DNA of 64,000 nt from Candidatus Obscuribacterales bacterium (lineage in GTDB: Bacteria > Cyanobacteriota > Vampirovibrionia > Obscuribacterales > Obscuribacteraceae): positions 868,001 through 932,000 of the forward strand of contig JACKCM010000001.1 in assembly GCA_020634035.1 (NCBI GenBank). Direction: 5' to 3'. Below the pieces are notes generated by a model. The model saw nothing but the letters and a program-made list of their open reading frames with translations. It ran no database searches and was not told the DNA's origin. The position numbers and the translations under genes were made by a program. Below are positions 45,035-53,492 of this stretch, piece after piece; the first letter of the stretch is position 1; every line of letters starts with the position of its first letter.

Positions 45035-46497
45035 GCCCTTTCAAGTATTTCGAGGCTTTCACCATCGATAAGAATATTTGTTGGCAGGTCGCCGCCGTGG
45101 GTGCCGATCTCCATATGGTGCGCCAGATAGCCGGCTGTGTTCGGAAAAAGAAAAATGTCGCCCACAGCAGGCAGGGTGGCAAGAGCGAGACGGCGGCGCA
45201 TTATAAAATCGCTCTCCGAGCACAGGCATCCGACCAGAAAGGCGCCCTTTGTAAGAACAAGAGCATGAGCATGAGCCGAACCCGGTTCTAATTCGGCGTC
45301 AACAGGCAAATGAATCGGGTCGACACAGAACTCGGCTCGAAACGGTCTTAAGTTCATACGGTTGGCGTTCAAGCCTATTAAGGTATTGCCGGTGGTGTCC
45401 TCTTTGCGGAAGCCCACAGATGTGAGGGTGACGCCGGTATTATCTAAAAGAGCGCGACCCGGCTCGAAAGAGACTTCTAAAGAAAGTTCTTGCAGCTGCC
45501 TGGCCAGTGGTCCGCATTCGTTCTCCTCTTCGAGAATCGCCTGGACAAATCTGCCCTTTGGAATCTCGTTATAGTGAGGATAAAGATCGGGTTCGCCTTT
45601 TAAAACGCCGTTTTCCAGGTAATAGCCGAAGCCTTCGCCGCCATAGTTGAAAGATGGTGCTGTTCCTCTAACCGAATCTTGGAGAGCTTCTAGATAATCC
45701 AGCCACTGGCGTTCCTCTTCTAAATAAGAGATGAGGATGCCGCCGCCCAGATCTATCGACCTAATCTCTATCTTGTCGGCTTTGAGAGTTTTGATCAGGT
45801 CGATCATGGCAAAAGCAGCCATGGCTCTTTCTCGGGGGCTGTATTTGTCTATATGGGCATGGAAGACTTCTAAAGACAGATCCGGTGAAGAGGCGACTTG
45901 TCTTGCCAGGGTAGAAGCGTCTTCTATAGGAAAGCCGAAGCGGCTTCTTATAATCCTCTCTTCGGTTTTGAAGCCCGATAATCTCAGTCCGCAGCGCGCA
46001 GTTTTGCCAAGCCGGGCAGCGACTTTTTCTATCAGCGCCAGTTCATCGAGGTTGTCGATTACCAGAAGACAGCCTTCTTTTATTGAAAGCTCAACCAGGC
46101 TCTCGGTCTTGCCCACGGCAGTAACCACTATATCCGAGCCTTTCAGACCCAGTTCAAGGGTCTCTTTGACCTCGTTGGCGCTGGCTGTGTCGACGCCGAT
46201 TCCGGCATGACCGGCTGCTTTGGCGAACCAGCCCAGTTTGTTCGCCTTGCGGGCGAAAAAGATTTTGCCGCGGATGCCGAGCCTATCTAGAGGGGCGGTC
46301 AGATCCTCGATGTTTTTATGAAACTGATCGAGAACGAAGACATGCAGAGGAGAGTCTTGCTGAGCGAGCCAGCCCTGCAAGACTTGCCTGTTTTCAACCC
46401 GGGTCAAATTCTTTTGCCAGGGTGCCAACCGTGCCTTCAGGGGTGGTGCCAGCCGGCACTGTTCTTTTGCTAGGGTCAGATTCTGGGGGCTGGTCAT
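45031..46497 (-). CDS. Fold-III PLP decarboxylase (DAP/ornithine decarboxylase-like)
   Basis: 488 residues, alanine-racemase-like barrel plus C-terminal beta domain. K84 in FFARKAN is the PLP lysine; DLGGGI, EPGRALLDNTG and the substrate-site Cys of CLCSESD are present; PNTAGY ends the domain. The residues after the barrel helix (FHAHIDKYS) differ from standard LysA, so the substrate may not be meso-diaminopimelate. Family members in siderophore clusters (SbnH type) decarboxylate amino-acid conjugates. Second gene of the operon, 4 bp after the fusion gene. Confidence 0.85.
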   Translation of the reverse strand: MTSPQNLTLAKEQCRLAPPLKARLAPWQKNLTRVENRQVLQGWLAQQDSPLHVFVLDQFHKNIEDLTAPLDRLGIRGKIFFARKANKLGWFAKAAGHAGIGVDTASANEVKETLELGLKGSDIVVTAVGKTESLVELSIKEGCLLVIDNLDELALIEKVAARLGKTARCGLRLSGFKTEERIIRSRFGFPIEDASTLARQVASSPDLSLEVFHAHIDKYSPRERAMAAFAMIDLIKTLKADKIEIRSIDLGGGILISYLEEERQWLDYLEALQDSVRGTAPSFNYGGEGFGYYLENGVLKGEPDLYPHYNEIPKGRFVQAILEEENECGPLARQLQELSLEVSFEPGRALLDNTGVTLTSVGFRKEDTTGNTLIGLNANRMNLRPFRAEFCVDPIHLPVDAELEPGSAHAHALVLTKGAFLVGCLCSESDFIMRRRLALATLPAVGDIFLFPNTAGYLAHHMEIGTHGGDLPTNILIDGESLEILERA

Positions 46498-46501
46498 GGC
46501 T

Positions 46502-49186
46502 CTAGATCAGGTTCTCTCCTGATTTTTGCGCCTCGACCTCATGAACCCGGGGGAAGTCGCTTTCGTCGAGAATATCGAAATATTCGTCTATGTGTTGCAG
46601 GGGCGAATCGCAGCATATAAAGGCGGTTCTCATAGGTTTCAGCTCGCCTTTCTCTTTGAGTTCACCCAGATATTGAAGCAATCCGGAATAATTCATACCA
46701 GAGCTCGGTCCTGCCATGATGCCTCTTTGAAGCAGTTTGCGACTCTGTCTGAAGCTCTCTTGTGCCGGTAAGTCGATACGGCTGTCGGCGATTTTTTGCC
46801 AGTCAAAAGAGACATCGCCGAGCAAAGACTCTTCTCGGGGTCCGGGAACAGCTTCTCCGGGACGCGGGCAGCAGGCGATGATATGAAGCTCTTTGATGGC
46901 TTCTTTCAGCACCGAAGAAAGACCGACCATGGTGCCGCAGGTGCCCAGACCAAGAGATAGAACATCGAGCTTGCCGCCTGCTTGCTCGAGAATCTGCGGA
47001 GCCAGATAACGGGCGAAGCCGCCTGGATTGTCCGGGTTCTCATACTGATTCGGGTTATACCAGCCGGGCTCTGCACCCATAGCCCGGGCGCGGTCTCGGC
47101 GTGGTGCCACTTTGCCGAAGAGCTCATGGCCTAAAGAAGGATGCTTGAAGATCTCGATGCCGAAAAGACGCAGCATGCGCTCCAGTCCGGGAGCCAGAGA
47201 ATGATCGACTATGGCATTGGTTTTCTCGACGCCAAAGAGTCTGGCGAGCACGCTCAGGGACATGACTGTGTTGGAGGAAGAGCTTTCTATAATGTTCTCT
47301 ACCTCTTTTAAATCGCCCCGGGCAAAAGCCCCTGCCAGCATAGAATAGGCCGGTATCGACTTGATATTGAAGAGGGGTACAAGTGGCATGAACTTGGTGA
47401 AGATCCGCACTCCGTCAGCCTCGAAAGGATTGAGGTCAGAAGGCAGTTCCACAAAGGGTGTCGGCGGATAGCTCTTGGGATCGAGATAACTCTGGAGGCT
47501 CTCGTCACCGGCAAAGACGCCTGTGTACTGGCGATTATCGATATCGCTTCGCTTGGCCTCTGGCAGTTTTATCTGTTTTATACTCGCCGGAATCACTTTG
47601 TTGCGCAGGGTCCAGGATGCAGCCAGTTGCTCGCTGGCGATTTTTAGAATGGCTGCCAGTTTCTCTATCTGGGCACCGGTTTCGGTGCCAGTGGATAGTC
47701 TTAAGAAGGGCGGTTCGAATGCGGTGGAGGGCGCTGTCACATACAGCCTGGTGATGTCGAAGCCGAAGCTGGTGCTGAAGGCGACGGGTAGATCTGCCTG
47801 GCAGGCGAGCTCGTGTACTTTGTTCTCGAATTCTTGATAATGCCACACAGATTGAAACTGGGGACAGAGGCTGAGAGACATGATGGAACTGCGGAACCAG
47901 GGCGCTTGTTCAGGACCTTTTTCTACCCAGGAAAGCGAGTCTATGATGCCGGAGCCTGCTTCTATTTGAGCATTGAGACTGCGGACGATGCGCTCCATGT
48001 TTTTAGAATGGCGGCGCAGGCGGCGCTCCAGTCTTATCTTATTGGGCGTGGGCAGAGAGCCTGCGCTGGCGTCGGTTATGTTGGTGCCCAGTCTTGCCCT
48101 TGTAGGCTTGAAACTTTTGTGCAGATGCTCTTCGGCGTCGATTACGATAATGCCGCCGGTGACCGCGTCCATGCCAAACTGGTGATGCTTGGCCAGGCTT
48201 TCTACAATGATCACGCTTATGTTTGCCGGCAGATCTTTTAAGAGATTCTCGGGCAAAAGCATACAGGGCTGACAGGTGGTGTCGATTACGATAGTCAGCT
48301 CTTTATCGCCCTGGCTTCTCGCCCAGGCTAAGATGGCTTCCAGGTCGTGCTCGCGCACCGCACCGCTATTGGTGACAGTGTCGAGGAAGATAACCGACGG
48401 TCTTATGCTCTCAAGAGCGGCTTCCAGCTCGGCTTTGCTCTCCGGGCTGACACAGGAGACCTTCTTGAAAAAGGCTCTTGCCAGGTGGATGTTCTCGAAA
48501 TACATCGGGGTGAGGGCGAGGACATTGCCTTCTACTTTTCTCTCCCCTTCCAGCCAGTGCAGGACGGTGGAAAATGCCGCCATGCCGCTGCCGGCTAGAT
48601 AAGCCCGCAGGCGAGTTGAACCAAGGTGTCCGAGGTATTCTTCGGTGAAGGCTTCTTCGTAGGCAAGCGCATCTAGATGACCATCTCTTTTATAGTCCCA
48701 GATATGCTCTTCGATTTTATGATTCAGCCTGTTGCCGGCTGTGGGGTAAGAGGCTGCGTAAATAGGGCTCTGCCAGTCCCTGACCGAGAGCATTGCACCT
48801 TTGATTTTGAAGCCTTCTCTCAATTCGGCTTTCATCTGAAGGTGGTCTTTGCGGACAGACTCGAGAATCTGATCTAAATCGCTCTGACTGGAGAAACGTG
48901 CTACCCGCTCCAGGGTATCGAGATTTCTTTCGACCCGGGCTTTCAAGCTGCGTACAGCGCGCTCGCAACAGCTGCTGCCCCATTCGCTTTTATATTGATA
49001 AGGAAAGGTTTTCTCGTTCTGGTCGACACCGCTTTCTTCTTTTTCGACTTCCTTAATAAGGTATTTGACTTCGAGCAGGTCGTCGATGGCGTCTAAAATG
49101 GCATCGTTTCGGTCGTTAAGTGGAGAGGCGCCGTCTGGTTTGGTCGAATTCGAATTGTCGTTTAGATCGAGCTTGTTTATAACCAT
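46502..49186 (-). CDS. Bifunctional PLP fusion: CGS-like (fold I) + cysteine-synthase-like (fold II)
   Basis: 894 residues. A unique helical N-terminus (1-130) precedes a Cys/Met-metabolism fold-I domain (about 135-525) with K333 in ESLAKHHQFGMD. The C-terminal domain (about 570-880) is cysteine-synthase/threonine-dehydratase-like, fold II: K609 in LFNIKS, a SSSSN loop near 635-639 for the substrate carboxylate, and a late SLGLGTCGTMVG. Tandem fold-I and fold-II PLP domains in one chain are unusual and suggest channelling, for example making and using an activated beta- or gamma-carbon. First gene of the minus-strand operon. Confidence 0.75.
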   Translation of the reverse strand: MVINKLDLNDNSNSTKPDGASPLNDRNDAILDAIDDLLEVKYLIKEVEKEESGVDQNEKTFPYQYKSEWGSSCCERAVRSLKARVERNLDTLERVARFSSQSDLDQILESVRKDHLQMKAELREGFKIKGAMLSVRDWQSPIYAASYPTAGNRLNHKIEEHIWDYKRDGHLDALAYEEAFTEEYLGHLGSTRLRAYLAGSGMAAFSTVLHWLEGERKVEGNVLALTPMYFENIHLARAFFKKVSCVSPESKAELEAALESIRPSVIFLDTVTNSGAVREHDLEAILAWARSQGDKELTIVIDTTCQPCMLLPENLLKDLPANISVIIVESLAKHHQFGMDAVTGGIIVIDAEEHLHKSFKPTRARLGTNITDASAGSLPTPNKIRLERRLRRHSKNMERIVRSLNAQIEAGSGIIDSLSWVEKGPEQAPWFRSSIMSLSLCPQFQSVWHYQEFENKVHELACQADLPVAFSTSFGFDITRLYVTAPSTAFEPPFLRLSTGTETGAQIEKLAAILKIASEQLAASWTLRNKVIPASIKQIKLPEAKRSDIDNRQYTGVFAGDESLQSYLDPKSYPPTPFVELPSDLNPFEADGVRIFTKFMPLVPLFNIKSIPAYSMLAGAFARGDLKEVENIIESSSSNTVMSLSVLARLFGVEKTNAIVDHSLAPGLERMLRLFGIEIFKHPSLGHELFGKVAPRRDRARAMGAEPGWYNPNQYENPDNPGGFARYLAPQILEQAGGKLDVLSLGLGTCGTMVGLSSVLKEAIKELHIIACCPRPGEAVPGPREESLLGDVSFDWQKIADSRIDLPAQESFRQSRKLLQRGIMAGPSSGMNYSGLLQYLGELKEKGELKPMRTAFICCDSPLQHIDEYFDILDESDFPRVHEVEAQKSGENLI

Positions 49187-49544
49187 TCTCTTTACCGGGT
49201 TGCCTGAAACTTGTAGTAGATCTCGCCAGGAGCTTGCGATTGGACGATTGGGCTAGTCAAGAATGCAAGTCATTCTCAACAAGGTTGGTCTAAGGTAACA
49301 GCGGTATATATGAAATGTCAATTTTGCGTACCGTCGGCTCCGGGGCATGCTCGATTGCTGAATCTATACAATGATGGGAGTCCCGGGTTTCGATGCCTGG
49401 ATGCTGGTCTCGATATTATTGAGAAATGTTTGCGGTAAATTGCCTCTCAGTTTCCTGTCTGAGTACCCGTAAGCACCATCTTATGAAGGCTTACGGTAAT
49501 TTGAGAAATTGATCAGTATTCTCGTCTGTTATTAAAACTGTAAC

Positions 49545-49561
49545 TATTAATACATATAGTA
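49545..49561 (+). promoter_or_regulatory. 17-bp recurrent motif, copy 4
   Basis: TATTA-N7-TAGTA, upstream of a structured stretch without ORF. Confidence 0.35.
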
Positions 49562-49566
49562 TAAAA

Positions 49567-49724
49567 ACGACAGAAGAGTCGAAAGCAGAAAGGTTTGTTT
49601 TGCCATGAAAGTTGAAGTGCGGTCAACAGCTGTTTCATGGATGAAGCCTCCTTGGCTTTGCGCTTGGTGCGCAAGCTGGTTTTACTCTGAGTACAACGAA
49701 GGGGAGGCTTGATGGCGCCTCCCC
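49567..49724 (+). ncRNA. Candidate structured small RNA
   Basis: Between the motif at 49545 and the small membrane gene at 49739 lie four hairpins in series: CGAC/GTCG (49568-49581), a long one CCATGAAA-GTTGA / TCAAC..TTTCATGG (49603-49640), GCTT-T-GCGC/GCGCAAGC (49655-49676) and GGGGAGGC/GCCTCCCC (49701-49724). No ORF crosses it. Could instead be the 3' region of the minus-strand gene. Confidence 0.3.
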
Positions 49725-49738
49725 CTCATCAGAAAGCA

Positions 49739-50074
49739 CTACGTCGCCTGGTGCGATGCGGGCTTGAACAGGGTGTAGAGGATCGCGTTGGCGACGAAGG
49801 CGATGACGATCGGCCAGATGCAGGGCATGAACATGGCGGCGATGCCGGGAGCATTCAGGCAGACGAAGAGCGCCCAGATACCGCCGGCGATTCCGAAGCC
49901 GATCAGGGCGTCACCGTTCTGCCTGCGACCGGTCCGATACTCGGCGACGCACTCCCAGGCAGTGCCGGCGAAGAGACCTACGAAATAGGTGGTGGCTGCG
50001 ATGAGCAGAAGACCGACAGCGATGGCGCCGCAGTCGTAGAGCAGGTTGAGAAATGCTGAGATGAGCCAATGCAT
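49739..50074 (-). CDS. 111-residue membrane protein
   Basis: ATG with AAGGAG upstream. Three hydrophobic helices (AIAVGLLLIAATTYFVGLF, GFGIAGGIWALFVC, IWPIVIAFVANAILYTLF) and a short polar loop. Codons are strongly G/C-ending, like the serpin and the first DAO-like gene. A hairpin at 49701-49724 follows the stop. Located downstream of the 31-codon ORF. Function unknown. Confidence 0.6.
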   Translation of the reverse strand: MHWLISAFLNLLYDCGAIAVGLLLIAATTYFVGLFAGTAWECVAEYRTGRRQNGDALIGFGIAGGIWALFVCLNAPGIAAMFMPCIWPIVIAFVANAILYTLFKPASHQAT

Positions 50075-50113
50075 GGCAAAACTCCTTGATGAGTTAGAGG
50101 GGGTTGTTCTTGT

Positions 50114-50209
50114 TCAGTCACGCCGACCGAAATGCGGCAACACTCTTGAGAAGGCGCGTTCCGGCGAGATAAGCGGTCGGATGATGCCGGCTTTGGTCAG
50201 AACATCCAT
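50114..50209 (-). CDS. 31-residue leader-type peptide
   Basis: A small ORF with a near-ideal ribosome site (AGGAGG, spacer about 3-5) before its ATG. Sequence begins MDVLTKAGIIRPLISPERAF and ends in basic GRRD. Located 40 bp upstream of the 111-residue membrane gene, so it may be a small protein or regulatory leader. A longer frame to 50563 has no start support. Confidence 0.4.
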   Translation of the reverse strand: MDVLTKAGIIRPLISPERAFSRVLPHFGRRD

Positions 50210-50610
50210 TGTTGCCTCCTGGATAGTTGCTGCTAGGAACAGGATTAGCTTCTTGAGTTTGTCTCTGCCGAGAGCGGTATTCCTCAGCCGGCGATGCCGG
50301 AGATTTATTACACGCGAAAAAATCTGTACTAGGTTCTTAGTTGGTTTTTGACTCTCGAACAAAAAAGAAAAACAAGAAGTACTTTTTGCTACCACTTGCC
50401 ATGGATGTTTTCCAAGAAAATGCTGTAACAGCTTCCTCTTTACAACCAGCAACAAACTGAGGGGCTGTGCGGTGTGGGCCTTGCTGTCCGGACCTTTTGG
50501 ATTTTTGCGGATAGATGAAGACGTGGGATCGATGCTTATGCTGCTGGTTCCTGAGCCGCTCACGCAGCTATGAGAGCCCGTTGCCTCATCTAAAAAGTAA
50601 CCGCCTAGGA

Positions 50611-50811
50611 GCTGGCAACTTTTTAGTTGCCGAGTAAAATTGGATGGAATTTCACCCGCTGCCCAGAAAGCTTATCAGTGGCGGATTTGTGGAGGTGGTC
50701 ATCTGCCGCGGTCTAATTGACAGTGCAACTCCAGAGTTGCATGGCTATAGGCAGCAATAGTGTCGTTCGAGAATTGTAGAAATTTAGAGTTAAATATTAC
50801 AGGCAATAGTA
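50611..50811 (+). repeat. Recurrent ~200-bp structured element, copy B
   Basis: GGCAACT/AGTTGCC hairpin (50614-50631), perfect TGCAACTC/GAGTTGCA hairpin (50724-50741), ATAGGCAGCA (50747) and the 17-bp motif (50795), in the same order and spacing as copy A at 39997. The rest of the ~700-bp gap 50210-50907 shows no ORF. Confidence 0.55.
50795..50811 (+). promoter_or_regulatory. 17-bp recurrent motif, copy 5
   Basis: TATTA-N7-TAGTA, 21 bp before the hairpin at 50832. Confidence 0.35.
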
Positions 50812-50831
50812 AAAGGGGCAGCAATGAGAAG

Positions 50832-50869
50832 CGACGGAAAGCGGTATTGAGACCAATGACCGTCGTTTC
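50832..50869 (+). terminator. Hairpin with U-tract, + strand
   Basis: CGACGG (50832-50837) pairs with CCGTCG (50860-50865), followed by TTTCTTCT. On the + strand it could end a short transcript starting near the motif at 50795. Confidence 0.4.
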
Positions 50870-50907
50870 TTCTAAATCATGGGATTTATTGATCAGGTGC
50901 CAGAGGG

Positions 50908-52140
50908 CTACCCTACCAGGTGTCTTAGCACCTGGGCTAGCTCTTTGATCTCCTCTTCAGTATTGTAAATCTGCAGGCTTGCCCTCAGGTATTGCGGCTC
51001 GTTTCCGCCTCCTTCATCGAGACTCTTTGTCTGGCAGTGGTCGCCGGAGCGGAGCATGATGTTCTCGGCATCGAGAGCGAAAGCAAGATCCGAGGTGCTT
51101 GCCTGGTCGAAGCAGAAAGAGAGAATGCCGAAGCCCTGGGGGCAGCCGCACAGACCATAGCCCGGCGAAAAGTTGATACCGGGAATATCTTTGATCTCTT
51201 TATAAAGCGTCCGGGTCAGCTCATGTAGCCTGGTTTCAATCCGCTCCATGCCCAGCTTTTCTATAAAGGCGATAGCAGATTCCAGGCTGAGCACTGCCGG
51301 GATGTTCGGGGTGCCGCTCTCCAATAGAGCTTGTAGCGAGTTTTGCTCTGCATAGCCACCGCCAGGTTTGATGCTCGTTAGCATGTTTCGGCAGCGTGGC
51401 GAAACCCATAAGACCCCGGAGCCATTCATTGCGAACATCTTATGCCCGGAGAAAGAGAGGAAGTCGACCTTTAGTTTATTCAGGTCGATCTGGCGGTGGG
51501 CAATGCTCTGACTGGCATCTAGAGAGATCAGGACGTCACCGCCAACGATATCACGTATCGTCTCTACCTCCATATCCATGCCATAAACATGATGAACATG
51601 AACCAGGGCGATGAGACGTGTTCTCGGGCTCAAGCCGTTTCTGATATCGGCAAGTTCATAGTCTCCTTCTTTATGGATGCCGAAGGGGACTATATTAATT
51701 GTCTTGCCGAAGCGAGCGAGCAACTCTTGCAGATTGAGCCAGGGCCGCACCGCCGATTTGTGGTCTTGCATACAGACCATGATCTCGTCGCCGTCTTCGA
51801 GATTTTTCAATCCCCAGGCCAGAGCCACTGTGTTGAGGCTCTCGGTGGCTCCGGAGGTGAAGACGATGTCTTCGGCGTTGCCGTTTATAAAACGCGCCAC
51901 CGCTACCCGTGCTGACTCGATTCTGGCAGATGTTCGGGTCGAATTGGCATAGGACGCCCGACCGGCGTTCGAGCATTCGCGCCGGTAGAAGCGGCTTTCG
52001 GCACGAAGCACCGATTCCGGCTTCTGGGTGGTGGAGGCGCTATCGAAGAAGATTGCGCCTGGGTTATTCTTGAAGAATGGAAACTGAGCACGGACTTTCG
52101 ACCAGTCTTGGGACCGGTCAGGTATTTTGCTCTTGCTCAT
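50908..52140 (-). CDS. SufS/CsdA-like class-V PLP enzyme, cluster copy 1
   Basis: 410 residues. DSASTTQKP near the N-terminus, SGATESLN for phosphate binding, D208/Q211 in LDASQS, PLP lysine K234 in SFSGHKMF, and C369 in RSGDHC at the position of the SufS persulfide cysteine. So cysteine desulfurization is possible, but this branch also includes lyases and epimerases. It overlaps the upstream cysteine-synthase-rhodanese gene by 4 bp, tying sulfur mobilisation to that enzyme. A second copy with the same couple is at 62687. No suf/isc scaffold genes are near. Confidence 0.82.
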   Translation of the reverse strand: MSKSKIPDRSQDWSKVRAQFPFFKNNPGAIFFDSASTTQKPESVLRAESRFYRRECSNAGRASYANSTRTSARIESARVAVARFINGNAEDIVFTSGATESLNTVALAWGLKNLEDGDEIMVCMQDHKSAVRPWLNLQELLARFGKTINIVPFGIHKEGDYELADIRNGLSPRTRLIALVHVHHVYGMDMEVETIRDIVGGDVLISLDASQSIAHRQIDLNKLKVDFLSFSGHKMFAMNGSGVLWVSPRCRNMLTSIKPGGGYAEQNSLQALLESGTPNIPAVLSLESAIAFIEKLGMERIETRLHELTRTLYKEIKDIPGINFSPGYGLCGCPQGFGILSFCFDQASTSDLAFALDAENIMLRSGDHCQTKSLDEGGGNEPQYLRASLQIYNTEEEIKELAQVLRHLVG

Positions 52141-53486
52141 TTCTTCCTCCTCGCTGGCTTTGCCCGTTCGATCTTCTTGCCCCGGTCACGCCAGGCCACG
52201 AAGCCGCCTTTGAGGCTGGCGGTAACTGCGCCGGCGCGATTGAAGAGGGCAGCATAAACCTTCGAGACGTCTCCGGTCGGGCAGACGAAAAGCACTTTGA
52301 AGTTGTCCGCAAAAGGTGTACCCCAGTTCGCCATCTCGTCGAGATTGTCCTGGGGAATATTGACCGCGTCTTTCAAATGCCCGGCTTTGAAGGCAAGACC
52401 GCCGCGCATGTCTACGATGAGAGGACGGCGGCCGTCGGAGCCCGGTTTCAGCCAGGCTTCCGCCTCATCCACCGGCACCTCTTCGACCTCAGCCAACTCC
52501 TTTTCTGAAGGGGTCTGGCGAGCCGCTTTCCGCCCTGACTGACCGAAGAGTTCGGGGCGGTGTTTCTGAAGGTAGGAGAGATACCACTCCATGCGGTCGC
52601 AGACTATGAAGGCGGCTTTGAGATCTTTGCTTTCGGTTGCCTGAGCATCCAGGGTCTGCAGATATTTGAGTGCGCCGGCGAAGTTGGCACCGCTGGTAGG
52701 TCCACCCAGTACGCCCAGGGACCTTGCCAGAACAAGCATGCCGTCAATCGCCTCATCGATGGTAACTTCGGTTATATCAGAGTAGAAAGACCGGTCGAAG
52801 AGACCGACTTCGAACATCTCGTCTGCGCTACGAATGCCGGGCAAAGCCTGACCCCTGGGGGCGACGATACCTATGGTGCGCAGCTCCGCATTCACCGTCT
52901 TCAGATATTCGCCCGCACCACGGGAAGAGCCGGTGGTGCCAAGACCGGCGAAGAAATAGTCGATAGCGCCTGCGTCTTCGGCAATCTCCGGACCGGTGCT
53001 GTCGAAGTGAGCTTTTCTGTTGAGGTCGTTGGTGAACTGGGAAGTATGATGATACTTGCCCGGCTCTCCTGCAATCATCCGCTCTATGTAAGCGACCGGA
53101 TTATTGGGGTCACTGGGGTCAGGGCAGGCCGAGAGTGCCGGTAGCTCTTCTATTTCGGCGCCCAGAACCTGTAAGACCTGCTTTACCTCTTTGACCTGAA
53201 TCTTGCTGCTCACGATGCGGAAAGGCACTTTACGCATGCCGCAGAGAATAGAAAGAGCCTTGGCCATATTGCCGCTGGAAGATTCCACCACGGTTTTGCC
53301 ACTGGCGACAATCTCATCGAAATCCTCGGAAAGAACCCCGGTGGCGCTCCGGTCTTTGATCGAACCGAAGGGATTGAGGTGCTCCAGCTTGGCATAGAGC
53401 CGGATATTCTTTAGACCATGCACCGCCGGATCAATCTCCAGAAGCGGCGTGCGGCCGATCAGTTCTGAAACATCTTTGATTAGCAT
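52137..53486 (-). CDS. Cysteine-synthase-like + rhodanese fusion, cluster copy 1
   Basis: 449 residues. Domain 1 (about 1-310) is a fold-II cysteine synthase: K44 in NPFGSIKDRSA (PLP), SSSGNMAK near 69-76, GTTGSSRG phosphate loop at 183-190. Residues about 330-440 are a rhodanese with candidate catalytic C402 in FVCPTGDVS. The combination fits making a beta-substituted alanine and handling sulfane sulfur on one chain. SbnA-type enzymes in siderophore clusters are related to domain 1 and make a diaminopropionate precursor, so a nitrogen nucleophile is also possible. Six bp from the decarboxylase. Confidence 0.8.
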   Translation of the reverse strand: MLIKDVSELIGRTPLLEIDPAVHGLKNIRLYAKLEHLNPFGSIKDRSATGVLSEDFDEIVASGKTVVESSSGNMAKALSILCGMRKVPFRIVSSKIQVKEVKQVLQVLGAEIEELPALSACPDPSDPNNPVAYIERMIAGEPGKYHHTSQFTNDLNRKAHFDSTGPEIAEDAGAIDYFFAGLGTTGSSRGAGEYLKTVNAELRTIGIVAPRGQALPGIRSADEMFEVGLFDRSFYSDITEVTIDEAIDGMLVLARSLGVLGGPTSGANFAGALKYLQTLDAQATESKDLKAAFIVCDRMEWYLSYLQKHRPELFGQSGRKAARQTPSEKELAEVEEVPVDEAEAWLKPGSDGRRPLIVDMRGGLAFKAGHLKDAVNIPQDNLDEMANWGTPFADNFKVLFVCPTGDVSKVYAALFNRAGAVTASLKGGFVAWRDRGKKIERAKPARRKK

Positions 53487-53492
53487 AGTAAG

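Larger units (their letters stand above)
49187..49738. other. Non-coding stretch rich in hairpins
   Basis: About 550 bp. Holds the promoter of the minus-strand operon near its right side of the fusion gene, the 17-bp motif (49545-49561), hairpins CCGTAAGC/GCTTACGG (49467-49496), CGAC/GTCG (49568-49581), and three further stems up to 49724. No ORF is supported. Confidence 0.55.

Noticed and set aside
50210..50563. N-terminal extension of the 31-codon ORF to 149 residues
   Set aside because: No start site, low-quality composition; the strong AGGAGG marks the internal ATG at 50209.
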